DNA from: Bradyrhizobium sp. sGM-13
Lineage (GTDB): Bacteria; Pseudomonadota; Alphaproteobacteria; Rhizobiales; Xanthobacteraceae
DNA length: 57,734 bases
NCBI RefSeq assembly: GCF_018398875.1
Contig: NZ_JAGWDK010000035.1
Span: 1-57,734 of the forward strand
Reading direction: 5' to 3'
Both the position numbers and the translations under genes were made by a program. Position 1 is the stretch's first letter; the number at the start of each line of letters is the position of its first letter. The notes beneath the pieces were generated by a model that worked only from the letters and a program-made list of their open reading frames with translations, ran no database searches and was not told the DNA's origin. Below are positions 27,467 through 36,033 of the stretch, piece after piece.

Positions 27467-28339
27467 TTAGCGTGGTCCAGACTGGCCGATCACGACGAGC
27501 AGCTGCTCGACGGGCGCGAGTTCGGCCGATAGGCGCCAATGGAAGACACCGTAGCCGATCAGCATAGTGACGGCCGCGGCGGTGAAGGTGATCCACAACG
27601 GCACGTAGCGACGCACCCGCGTACGTACTTTGGCGCCGCGCCATCGGATCGATAGTTCGGCCGGTGGTTCGCTCGTATAATCCCGCAACAGACGCTGAAC
27701 GTCGGAACGCAGGTCTTCAAGCCTCTCGCGGCCCCCCTCCACCACGCGATATTTGCCCTCAAACCCCATCAACAAGCAGATGTTGATGAGCTTGAGCAAG
27801 GCGAGGTATTTGGCCGGCTTTGCCTGTACGTGTTCGAGTATCTGGAAGACCTTCTCGCCACCCCACGTCTCGTTATGGAACTGGTTGAGCAGGCTGTTGT
27901 CACTCCAGGCGCTTTCACTGCCCCAGTGCGTGGTCATCACCGCCTCGTCCAGCAACGCGCATATCACGTAACGGGCGGCTGTTACGTCGCTGCGGACGGC
28001 TTGATCTTTGGCCGCACGCTCCTCGAAGCGGCGGATTTGCTCGACCATCCCACGACGCAGCGCGCCGATATCGGCATTGTTGACGATGCGAAGCTGCGCG
28101 ACGACCAAAAGGAGCGGTGTCGCGGCCGCGACCAAGGCGTCCTCCACTGCCTTTGGCTCGAATTGCACAATGATCTCGGTAGGGTTAGCTCCCAATACGT
28201 CGTCGGATTCAGATACAGGCGACGGCAGAGCGCCCGTCGGGGCGGCAATCTTCGGCGTAACGCAAGCGGACGATTGCCCGCCTTGAGTGTTACGGGTCGG
28301 ACCAATTGGCCTGCGTCCGATGACTGTCGGTTCATCCAT
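27467..28339 (-). CDS. tssL: TssL (DotU/IcmH), T6SS membrane-complex protein
   Basis: 290 residues. Cytoplasmic helical hook domain with YVICALLDEAVMTTHWGSES and FHNETWGGEKVFQILEHVQA, both hallmarks of DotU/TssL, followed by a single C-terminal membrane helix (ITFTAAAVTMLIGYGVF). There is no peptidoglycan-binding OmpA-like extension, so anchoring to the wall must rely on another protein. Lies between tssK and tssM in the operon. Confidence 0.96.
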   Translation of the reverse strand: MDEPTVIGRRPIGPTRNTQGGQSSACVTPKIAAPTGALPSPVSESDDVLGANPTEIIVQFEPKAVEDALVAAATPLLLVVAQLRIVNNADIGALRRGMVEQIRRFEERAAKDQAVRSDVTAARYVICALLDEAVMTTHWGSESAWSDNSLLNQFHNETWGGEKVFQILEHVQAKPAKYLALLKLINICLLMGFEGKYRVVEGGRERLEDLRSDVQRLLRDYTSEPPAELSIRWRGAKVRTRVRRYVPLWITFTAAAVTMLIGYGVFHWRLSAELAPVEQLLVVIGQSGPR

Positions 28340-28353
28340 GTGTTTCAGGCCCG

Positions 28354-29694
28354 TCAGGTACGTTTCCTACGGATGGCCCAGAACTCGAGATGGAGATCCG
28401 AGTAGTCACCGCTGACATGGAAAGCAAAGGCTGCCGAGCGCGGCAGGATACGCCACAGCTCCACCGACTGGTCCAACTCGAAATAGACGGCATTCTGGAT
28501 GTAGGGCAACTCGCGAGGCGCCACAGCGAGCGCGCGAATCGGAACACCCGGGAGCTGAAGATTGACGAGATCGCGTATCTGCTCGACCGAGCCTACTTTC
28601 GTCTGCGCCGGAAGCTGGTTGCGCAACGTCTCAGTCGGTACGCTTGCCACAGCGACGAGAACGAACCGAGAGCCCTGGAACAAGGTGCGGTCGGTGATCA
28701 GGCCGATCAGGATGCCGTAGCCCCGGTCCTGCAACGGGAGCGATATTGCGGCGCTCTCGATCACGACAGACAGCAGCCGACGCAGAATATCAGCCAGCGG
28801 CGTGAAGCAGCTCTCGAGATCCTCATGCCGATAGGGAGGCATTTCTTGCGGTGTGCGGCGATCGCCAACGAAACTCGACAGCTGCCCGGTAAGGCTCAGC
28901 AACGCGCGAAAGAAGGCTTCAGGATGATGCCCACGTGTTGCTGCGAAGTGGTCGAACACGGCTTCTGCACCATTCACGATCGACAAAGTAACAAGATCAA
29001 TCAATCCGGCTCCGTCTGCCCTCGTGCGCGAGGGATCCGCGCGCGCAGCAAGCGCCTCTGCGCGTGTCCGCAGCAGCGATCTGGCCTCGTTCAACAGTGC
29101 GATGAGCGGCTGGACTGCGTGAATGTCGATGGCCGGCGGAACGTAGGTGTCGGACAAAGTGATCGCGCCGGCCGGATCGATGTCACGGATGCGGCAAATA
29201 GGCAGCGTGATCAGATCGCCCTGCTCCTCGCCCTCGAACATGAGACGTGTTGTTAGTGCCGCAACGCTAATATCGACCGGGGCCTTTTCCGGCGCGCTCG
29301 CATTCCCGAACTGCAAGACCTCCTGATCGTGGCGGCGCGGTAGTGCATCCCCGGAACAGACGTCGCTGCCGGCCTGTCGGCGCGTGCCCACTGCGATCTT
29401 GACCAGCAGGTTTTTCGCAGCCGGCGGAGGGATTCGTGCGATCGGAAGGCGGACATGCTCCGGCATGCGAAGGGCCGTGCCGTCGGGCATAATGGCTTCA
29501 AGTTCGGCAAGAGCGACTTGGCCAAGCGCCAGAAGATTGCGATCAAAGGCAATTTTTCGAACACCCCAGCCGTAGCCGACCAGACCAGAAACGCGGTTCT
29601 CGACCAGTTGCTCGATCCAGCGGTCGTATTGCTGAAAGTGCTGCGGCCGCATCAACATGCCTTCGGACCAGATCGGTTTGCTTGTCGCAGACAT
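28354..29694 (-). CDS. tssK: TssK, T6SS baseplate protein
   Basis: 446 residues, normal length. N-terminus KPIWSEGMLMRPQHFQQYDR is the defining TssK opening; further family stretches are ICRIRDIDPAGAITLSDTYV and PVAIRALAVAPRELPYIQNA-like text near the C-terminus (VPIRALAVAPRELPYIQNA), then VYFELDQSVELWRIL. TssK trimers connect the baseplate wedge (TssEFG) to TssL/TssM. Lies between tssJ and tssL. Confidence 0.96.
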   Translation of the reverse strand: MSATSKPIWSEGMLMRPQHFQQYDRWIEQLVENRVSGLVGYGWGVRKIAFDRNLLALGQVALAELEAIMPDGTALRMPEHVRLPIARIPPPAAKNLLVKIAVGTRRQAGSDVCSGDALPRRHDQEVLQFGNASAPEKAPVDISVAALTTRLMFEGEEQGDLITLPICRIRDIDPAGAITLSDTYVPPAIDIHAVQPLIALLNEARSLLRTRAEALAARADPSRTRADGAGLIDLVTLSIVNGAEAVFDHFAATRGHHPEAFFRALLSLTGQLSSFVGDRRTPQEMPPYRHEDLESCFTPLADILRRLLSVVIESAAISLPLQDRGYGILIGLITDRTLFQGSRFVLVAVASVPTETLRNQLPAQTKVGSVEQIRDLVNLQLPGVPIRALAVAPRELPYIQNAVYFELDQSVELWRILPRSAAFAFHVSGDYSDLHLEFWAIRRKRT

Positions 29695-29768
29695 TATTTC
29701 AGGCGCCCCTTCGCTGACTTTCCAAAAGATGCATTTGCCCGGCGGCCGTTGCGATCACGACGGACTGG

Positions 29769-30278
29769 TCAGAAGATTTTCCACCAGTTTCGGCTCGTCT
29801 CCACCTCAATGCTGACAGCCTGCGCAGTCAGCTTTACCGAGATCCTGTTGTCGCGATCGGGCTTGATTTCGGCAGTTGAGCGCCATTGCGCATCATTGCC
29901 CGAGCGGAAGCCGGCGATCACGCCGACATATCGAGTCTCGATCGGCGTGTTGCGCTCGATCTCGCGTTTTTCGCCAGGCGTCAGCTCGATCTCGCGCTTA
30001 GCCACCAGATCCGGCCCGAGGCGCTTCACGTCATCGTCGAACAGCTCGAAGAACTGCGCTTGCGTGAAACTGGTCGTCGACTTCAGCTCATAGATACGGA
30101 CGACAACCGGCGACGGCTTGCCGTGCGCGTTTGGATTGACGAGCTCATCGGCCTCGATCACGAGTTTGATCGGCGTCGTCTTAGAGCTCTTGTCAGTCGA
30201 ACAACTGCTGGCTGCAGCGGCCACCAGCAACGCACCGCCAACAATGGACAACCGCTGAAGTTTGTTCGGAGGCGCCAT
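29769..30278 (-). CDS. tssJ: TssJ (SciN), T6SS outer-membrane lipoprotein
   Basis: 169 residues. Lipoprotein signal peptide with a hydrophobic core and Cys at residue 26 (GALLVAAAASSC). The mature part has the TssJ beta-sandwich text: VVVRIYELKSTTSFTQAQFF, FELFDDDVKRLGPDLVAK and YVGVIAGFRSG. It anchors TssM to the outer membrane. Its start codon overlaps the tagH stop by one base (shared base 30278), so the two are translationally coupled. Confidence 0.95.
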   Translation of the reverse strand: MAPPNKLQRLSIVGGALLVAAAASSCSTDKSSKTTPIKLVIEADELVNPNAHGKPSPVVVRIYELKSTTSFTQAQFFELFDDDVKRLGPDLVAKREIELTPGEKREIERNTPIETRYVGVIAGFRSGNDAQWRSTAEIKPDRDNRISVKLTAQAVSIEVETSRNWWKIF

Positions 30279-32005
30279 TACGCCGTTTTCCCTTCATTCT
30301 GGCCAGGTGCTGAGAGTTGCGACTCGTAGCTTCGGGTAAACTCTTCTGCGATATAGGAGCGAGCCGTTCGATCAATGTCACCGACCATCGATGCGTGCAG
30401 TTCCACAAATCTGTCCCACAACTTGGCCTTATTGATGCGAGCACCGAAAAGCCCGCTATTTGCACCGTCGCTCTCGATACGCTGGGGGCTCATGTGCGTT
30501 AGCACATTGCTGACCGCGCCTCTCATTGCCGCGATCGCCGCGACCTCATGGGCCTTGATGTCGTCGAAGCCTGCGCGCACCGATCGCGAGAGCAACAGGA
30601 ATCCGCGATCCTTTGCAAGCGCCTCGCGCAGGGCATGACTGCTGTTGGTAAACTGTACTGCGTTGTCGTTTCCAGCGCGTGTCTGCGTTGGCCCGATCTG
30701 GCACTCATTCTTGAGCATGGCCCACGCCGCCAGTATCGAATGTAGGCCGTTCGTCATCTCGGCGATCGCACGGCCGAGTTCCGCAAAGAACTCTCGACGC
30801 TGTGCTGGTGGCACAAGTTTCGGATTGAACCCGAGCGCATGCCAGAACGCCTGCAGTTCGTCTCCGTCGGATGGAGGGTCCGCAGGCAACGGCGGAGCAC
30901 CGCTCGTTGTTGCGGTTCTCACCTGGGGAGCGCCGACCGCGCGCTGCGCAGCAGTTTCCTTCAGGCTCAGCAGCAGCCGATCGAGCTCCCGCTCATCGGG
31001 CGGCGGCGACCTTGAACCAGAATCCCGCAATTTCCCGAGGTGATTCGTCGGACGAGAGGCGATCGGCTTAGGCGCGATCCGGAGCGCTTCGTTCGGCTCA
31101 TTGAGGCGCGCTTCTGTTCGCTGCGATGACACCGATGGCATGCGGCGCGAGGCCGGTCCCGGCAACAGATCGCCAAGATCGAGATCCTCAGGGATGATTG
31201 GCGCAGGATGGCCATTCGACAGTACACTTCTGCCATTGGAGGGTGCAGAGGGCAGCAGCGGTCGGGATGGCTCGACAAATGGCGCGTCGACCGACGACAA
31301 CGGAATTGATCGGATATTTCCCGATTGCGCGTGCGAGGACGGCCTCTCGGTCGTGGCAGCGCTCGACGGTCGCCGGGGAAGATCTGCCAGTGTCGGATCC
31401 ACAGCCTCGATGTCGTTGCTGAGCGCCTTGTCTCCAGGCAAGGATGGCGGATGAGGTGCCTGCGGCTCCCACTGTGCAGCTGAATAGAAGATCTGGCGCG
31501 GGCCGGTCATCATTGAGGGATCGGGAGGAAGGTGCGCATCGCTTCCCAACGGTCCGGCAGTCGGAACAGCTGCAGTTGCGGACTCTTGGTTGAGTGTAGG
31601 AGACGGCAACGTCGGCGTTGTACGGCCGAGGCGCACCGCTTTCGACCCCGTCAAGCCGAGCCGTTGACGTTCCTCGACAGGATCGTCCTCGATCATCACC
31701 GAGATGATGTAATTCGCCAAGTATAGCGTATCGCCATCAGCTAGCGGCGCGGTATTGCCGCGTCCCAGCGGTGCGTCCACCGTGTTGATGTAGACACCAT
31801 TGGTGCTTGTATCGGTGATCGTGAAACCGATGCCATTGAATGCGATCAACGCGTGGTGTCCTGACAGCGTGTTGGTTGGATCTGGAAGCCGCCAGTTGCA
31901 ACCGCGCCCGCGACCAATGGAGCCCCCTTCCGGTCCAAACGCCTGCCTTGCGTTGCGGCCCAAGGGCTCGGCGTTCTCTCCCAGGACTCCGAGTGTGAAA
32001 TGCAT
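30278..32005 (-). CDS. tagH: TagH, FHA-domain T6SS protein
   Basis: 575 residues. Residues about 20-95 form an FHA domain (GGSIGRGRGCNWRLPDPTN, LSGHHALI, DTSTNGVYIN), which binds phosphothreonine. Residues about 120-370 are Pro/Ser/Arg-rich and probably unstructured. The last 200 residues match the T6SS FHA C-terminal region (FWHALGFNPKLVPPAQRREF, INKAKLWDRFVELHASM). First gene of the second minus-strand block, with the kinase as its last gene, so the pair probably forms a phosphorylation switch for assembly. Confidence 0.93.
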   Translation of the reverse strand: MHFTLGVLGENAEPLGRNARQAFGPEGGSIGRGRGCNWRLPDPTNTLSGHHALIAFNGIGFTITDTSTNGVYINTVDAPLGRGNTAPLADGDTLYLANYIISVMIEDDPVEERQRLGLTGSKAVRLGRTTPTLPSPTLNQESATAAVPTAGPLGSDAHLPPDPSMMTGPRQIFYSAAQWEPQAPHPPSLPGDKALSNDIEAVDPTLADLPRRPSSAATTERPSSHAQSGNIRSIPLSSVDAPFVEPSRPLLPSAPSNGRSVLSNGHPAPIIPEDLDLGDLLPGPASRRMPSVSSQRTEARLNEPNEALRIAPKPIASRPTNHLGKLRDSGSRSPPPDERELDRLLLSLKETAAQRAVGAPQVRTATTSGAPPLPADPPSDGDELQAFWHALGFNPKLVPPAQRREFFAELGRAIAEMTNGLHSILAAWAMLKNECQIGPTQTRAGNDNAVQFTNSSHALREALAKDRGFLLLSRSVRAGFDDIKAHEVAAIAAMRGAVSNVLTHMSPQRIESDGANSGLFGARINKAKLWDRFVELHASMVGDIDRTARSYIAEEFTRSYESQLSAPGQNEGKTA

Positions 32006-32089
32006 CCCGCACCTTCAGGCTTGCTCGCCGGCACAGGCGTTCATCCGAGCGTCCCATTGGAATTGCCGTGGCAGCAGCATTGCTTCCTA

Positions 32090-32425
32090 CTGAGCAGCAT
32101 TGTTGTTGGGCCGATCGATTGTCTCATGCGCCGGTTGCGCAGGGTGAAAAGGAAGGATCTCTTCGTGCGCTCAGCTGCACCGGAGGCCGCGCGGGCTTTC
32201 TCTCTCAGAAACAAGGCATGCGAACTCAAGCAAAGGAGCGCATCGGTCGTTTTACGCATCTACGTGCACTCCGCCAGTTAATGTTGCCAGATTTCGGTAG
32301 CAACGATCGTGCCAATGGCATCTCCAATCTAAGCCACTGATTGGACATAATAATCTGTGGTCCGGCGAATGACGCAGGTGTTCTCAAACTGACAGAGGCT
32401 CGTGCAGCCGTCAGACACCGGACAA
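32090..32425. repeat. direct repeat of the vgrG upstream region (copy 2); tagH upstream region
   Basis: Counterpart of 20390-20720 with the same order of conserved blocks. It begins about 85 bp upstream of the tagH start, so it should contain the promoter of the tagH-tssJKLM-kinase operon. Conservation of noncoding blocks between copies suggests functional sites. Confidence 0.65.
32389..32414. promoter_or_regulatory. inverted repeat CTGACAG-N12-CCGTCAG upstream of tagH
   Basis: Same motif as at 20659-20683 with one mismatch in the right arm and one extra spacer base, flanked in both copies by TGTTCTCAA on the left and ACAC.GGACAA on the right. It lies about 385-410 bp upstream of tagH. Candidate operator shared by two T6SS transcription units. 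Confidence 0.4.
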
Positions 32426-33100
32426 GGTGAACCCTCAGACGACTTTTTTGGCTACAACCGGGCCCAGTGTCGTCTAGCTATCCTTGACCAAACCGGACAG
32501 CGGCAGCTTGTCGAGCGAATATGGCGTCGACTTGGGGCCGCAGAGATGCACACGGGTCGTCGCTTGCGGTAGGCAGTGGGGCGTAACCTTGCAATTCGCG
32601 CCCGGTCCGTCCGCCCACGACGATCGGTCAATAGTTCAGGATGCCTTGCAGGGATATCACGACCTGCTGCCAGCGAAGTTCGTAACGCGGCCTCCTGAAA
32701 ACCCGTCGGGTTGACTGTGCGGGTCAACCACTTATCCCATACTGATGCTGAAGCTGGGTGGGTAACCGTGCCGCTTGAGCCAGGAGGAATACACGATGAG
32801 CCCCTCGGGAAGGAGCTTGTCGAGTTGGTTTAGGAGTTGGCTCGTTTGTCTATCCATGATTGATATAATAACACATTTTCAAACCGAGTTTGAGATCATT
32901 GCCATTTATCGAGTAGACCACGCTCCAGCGCCGCGATCAGGCGAGCGAGCCGGGGCTTCGCCGCGAGGTTGGCTACCGTTTCGATGGCACCCACAAATAT
33001 CTTGTCTGCTTCGTCTACTTCCATGGCAATCGGGCGCGGTCAGCTCGCTGATCCGGAATCATTCGAGAATGCCGCTCGCTCAATTTTCGTGACTTCGTTT
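32426..33100. other. about 670 bp with no supported gene
   Basis: Short frames occur on both strands but lack ribosome sites and family motifs. An AT-rich stretch (GATATAATAACACATTTTC) lies near 32863. Probably decayed DNA between the two T6SS blocks. Confidence 0.4.
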
Positions 33101-33104
33101 GACG

Positions 33105-33362
33105 TTGATTAGAAGAATTCATTATCGCGGTCGCACTTTGGGGTCCGCCCTCCATTCTGTTGTAAGAATTCACGGAGGTTGTTTGAGGGGCCGCTCCGGC
33201 ATCTCGATCATGCTTTCGGCACCTGTACGGAAGGTGTCGCAGCTCTGCAGAAATTTGAATTTCCTTTGGGAGATCCTGTTCGATAGTTCTCTTCGCGCAT
33301 TGGCGTAGAAACTCCGCGTGCGGCCTTGCATCGAAGAACCGATAGAAGTCAGCGGTAATCAT
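33105..33362 (-). pseudogene. C-terminal remnant of a Fic-family protein
   Basis: The minus strand from 33362 reads MITADFYRFFDARPHAEFLR, then CAKRTIEQDLPKEI. This matches the region just after the Fic domain in rhizobial Fic/DUF4172-type proteins (RYFDATAHAEFL..C...TI..DLP). One frame over come LQSCDTFRTGAESMIEMPER and FLQQNGGRTPKCDRDNEF, the expected continuation. Two frameshifts and loss of the catalytic HPFxxGNG half make it inactive. Confidence 0.6.
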
Positions 33363-33417
33363 TTATCACCTTGGCGTGCCGTGTGGCGTCGGCTCCCATT
33401 CGACGCATGGAAGCAAT

Positions 33418-33885
33418 CTACTCGAATAGATTTCCAACGCATCCTTGTATTAGCCGACCCGGCAGTGCTTGCGTCTTGAAAACGAGCGGGCAGAAGTCCG
33501 GTATCCCCGGCAAGTTATTGCGGACGCGATGCCACACCGAATTCGGCCAGGAGCTCGCATATTGGAGATCGATATCGACGGCATCGACATAGGAGACCTT
33601 CTTTGCCGCGGGCAGATTGAGTTTGTCGCTCCAACAGCCATCCATAGAGAAAGCAGATGCGGTGCGCGTGTAGAGCCCGGTCGGCTTCTGCTTCACGAGC
33701 TCCGCAATCTCGTCCTCTTTCACGGCGAGGAAAAGCCGCTTTAGGATGACAAGGTCTAGGCCTGGCGGACTGCACGACGCCGCGATATAGGCGACGGCGC
33801 CGAACGCACAAAAGTTGCGCGGACGGCTGGAAGAACCGCCCGCGGAAGTGTTGAGCGAGGCCTTGGCTGTCTCGCCGGGCGTCAT
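33418..33885 (-). CDS. hypothetical protein downstream of the cysteine protease
   Basis: 155 residues from ATG 33885 (MTPGETAKASLNTSAGGSSS). The remainder reads as a genuine protein: LDLVILKRLFLAVKEDEIAE, VKQKPTGLYTRTASAFSMDG, KVSYVDAVDIDLQYASSWPN and IPDFCPLVFKTQALPGRLIQ. A short apolar Cys-containing stretch lies near residue 28 (FCAFGAVAYIAASCS). It sits 213 bp downstream of the papain-like protease on the same strand, where an immunity protein would be expected. No family recognised. Confidence 0.45.
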   Translation of the reverse strand: MTPGETAKASLNTSAGGSSSRPRNFCAFGAVAYIAASCSPPGLDLVILKRLFLAVKEDEIAELVKQKPTGLYTRTASAFSMDGCWSDKLNLPAAKKVSYVDAVDIDLQYASSWPNSVWHRVRNNLPGIPDFCPLVFKTQALPGRLIQGCVGNLFE

Positions 33886-34098
33886 GACCAAGCAACCAAG
33901 CCATCACACGGTCGCGGCAACCAGCTTGGCAGACAATCATATGCGATGAAGGGAGGCAAAAGCAGCGCGCTTTCACGCCATGCCCGGCCACCACTCGAGC
34001 CCTCGGCGGCGGCTTCCGGACTTATATTACATGTCGCCAATCGGACACGAAAGCAGGAGTGAGGTGTCTTCGCTCGGGCGTTCGCAGCGGAGGGGTGT

Positions 34099-34611
34099 TC
34101 ACAGCCAATCGCGATTCTTGACGAAAAGGTCGTCGAACAAAAGATTATAGAAGTAGATCACTCTACGCGCCGGGTAAAACGGATCATTGTAGCACAACGT
34201 GTTTTCTATCAGACCAGTCAACACTATTATATGCCCATCCCATAGTATTTCGTTCCCGGAGGATGACGGCAGACGCAGCGCAGCCCAGATTGGCCCTCGT
34301 GTAGTCAACGTCTCGGCAATAAAATCACGCGTAAATCCGTCATCTGGCTCTTCGAGCCTCTCTAATCCTTCGGTGCGCGCCAACCAGTTAAACTGGTAAT
34401 TGTTGATGCCTACGTCGCCCCGCCAAACGGAAGGCAGACCCAACCGAGGCCCCGGGCGAAAGTAGTACGACAGCATACAAGCGCAAGCATACCAACAATT
34501 GTTATTCCCATGCGGTCGTATATTTCCGGCATAGTTTCGTCGCATGTTCAATTGGCCGTCATAGCCATGTTGTTGGCTGACAAGCGGAACATCCAGCTCT
34601 ACATTCAGCAC
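34099..34611 (-). CDS. papain-like (C39/C70-fold) cysteine protease, candidate T6SS effector
   Basis: 170 residues. Opening LNVELDVPLVSQQHGYDGQL is followed by the nucleophile in NNCWYACACMLSYYF (C near residue 39), the His in GHIIVLTGL, and Asp in CYNDPFYPARRVIYFY. This Cys-His-Asp order with PLVSQ.... opening is typical of peptidase C39-like/AvrRpt2-type folds. There is no signal peptide, as expected for T6SS or T3SS cargo. It lies at the 3' end of the tssABCEFG block after a decayed insert, so T6SS delivery is likely but unproven. It could also process another secreted protein. Confidence 0.65.
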   Translation of the reverse strand: MLNVELDVPLVSQQHGYDGQLNMRRNYAGNIRPHGNNNCWYACACMLSYYFRPGPRLGLPSVWRGDVGINNYQFNWLARTEGLERLEEPDDGFTRDFIAETLTTRGPIWAALRLPSSSGNEILWDGHIIVLTGLIENTLCYNDPFYPARRVIYFYNLLFDDLFVKNRDWL

Positions 34612-34612
34612 C

Positions 34613-34918
34613 CTACAGCTCCCCCAAATTTACCAGCGAGCTGGGCAAATAGCGTGCCGAACGGCTTCGGCACCAACCGCCGGTAGCCATCCTACTCACA
34701 CACTTGGCGCGAACGAGATGGCTCTCATGGGTCCGGCGGGCGCGCACCGGCTCCTGGCTGGGATCGATGCGCAACGCGATCTCCGCGACCTCGCGCCAGT
34801 CCGCGCCCTCTGCATCTGCATCCAAGAGGCGCATGCAGGTGACGGCGTGCTCGCGGTCGTAAGGAGTCAGGGTCGGCTCGGTGCGGTGGCATAGCAGTCT
34901 CCCGGTCATGGAAGCCAT
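34613..34918 (-). pseudogene. DUF2285-like regulatory protein remnant
   Basis: From ATG 34918 or 34909 the frame reads LTPYDREHAVTCMRLLDADA, then EGADWREVAEIALRIDPSQE and RARRTHESHLVRAK. This is the N-terminal pattern of the DUF2285-linked DNA-binding proteins common on rhizobial islands. After AKCVS the frame is lost; one frame over gives DGYRRLVPKPFGTLFAQLAG. The 130 bp between it and tssG hold no gene. It appears to have been inserted between tssG and the protease gene. Confidence 0.55.
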
Positions 34919-35046
34919 TGGAGCGCGCAGCGCAACGTCTAACCGGGTTGACCGCGACTCCGGCCCGTGATCCATGACGCGCCATGATGGTCCAGCGTCC
35001 CGGCATCGCGGATGATCTTCACCATACGAGAATAACTCGAAAACGA

Positions 35047-36033
35047 TCACAACAGAACAAGGCTTCCGGTTCCCTTGGGCGGGTCGATCCATGTCGTCCA
35101 GCCTAATTCTCCTTCGCCCAGAGTCCATTCCGGCGTCTGTCCGAGCGCTAGTTCTAGCTGGAGATCCCATGCCAAGGGCTCGCGCAGAATAAAGTTAATG
35201 AGACGGCAAAGGATGGTATGGCTCTCGCAACCGGGTAGCAGCGACCGAAACTGCAGCTGGTTGAGCGGGCCGAGGCAAAGCCGGAATTTGCCTACGATGT
35301 CTGGCATGGTTTCACCAGCAAGGGTATCAACGCCGAGCTCAAGACCAGGCCGACCAAGGCGCCACTGCGCCTCTTGTGGAATGTCGATCTCGCGCCAGAT
35401 GAATTCCTCGACCCGGGCCGAAATATTTAGATGGCTGGAAATCACACCGGTCACGAGCTCGGCCGACCGGCTGCACAAGGCAAGGACGCCGGCATGCGGC
35501 AGCAGCCGCGCCCGCCATTCCCGTTGGTTGGCTGTGTCTTCCCCGGGCACGAGTCCAAAGAGCGTACCAATCAGCACCGAGATCGCGTCGGTTGCGCCCT
35601 CCTCGAACCGCAAATGGTGGCGGTAGTACCGCCAGATCCGCAGCAGCAGGCTGATCAGACGGTGATTGAAGAAATCAAAGAAATCGCCGAGCGAACCCAT
35701 GCCGTCCGCGTGCATGACCCGTTCGGTGTAGAAGGGCGGCAGCGGGGAGGAGGGACCGTGCAGCCCGAGGAAGTTGACGTCTACCTCCACGCGCTCGCTG
35801 GCGGCCTTGACCTGTCTGATTTCCGCGATCTCTTCGGCAGGAAAGCCAAGCGTCGGCGCCGCACGGAAGCGCACCGCCTCCCGCGCGGGATCGTCGGTGG
35901 ATCCGATCGGGGGAGCGTCGCTGAAGCGCCGCTCGAGATGCGCAACGAGCGAGAAGAACCCGAACGCCGAAAGCTCATCGCGTTCGTCGGGCGCCGTCAG
36001 AGCGGCGTGATCAATCCGCTTCTCGCTGGCCAT
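35047..36033 (-). CDS. tssG: TssG, T6SS baseplate protein
   Basis: 328 residues, usual length. Family text: FGFFSLVAHLERRF near the N-terminus, LGLHGPSSPLPPFYTERV, DFFDFFNHRLISLLLRIWRY, and LCLGPLNQLQFRSLLPG near the C-terminus. With TssF it forms the baseplate wedge. Its start lies 37 bp inside the end of tssF, so translation is probably coupled. Last T6SS core gene of this block. Confidence 0.96.
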   Translation of the reverse strand: MASEKRIDHAALTAPDERDELSAFGFFSLVAHLERRFSDAPPIGSTDDPAREAVRFRAAPTLGFPAEEIAEIRQVKAASERVEVDVNFLGLHGPSSPLPPFYTERVMHADGMGSLGDFFDFFNHRLISLLLRIWRYYRHHLRFEEGATDAISVLIGTLFGLVPGEDTANQREWRARLLPHAGVLALCSRSAELVTGVISSHLNISARVEEFIWREIDIPQEAQWRLGRPGLELGVDTLAGETMPDIVGKFRLCLGPLNQLQFRSLLPGCESHTILCRLINFILREPLAWDLQLELALGQTPEWTLGEGELGWTTWIDPPKGTGSLVLL

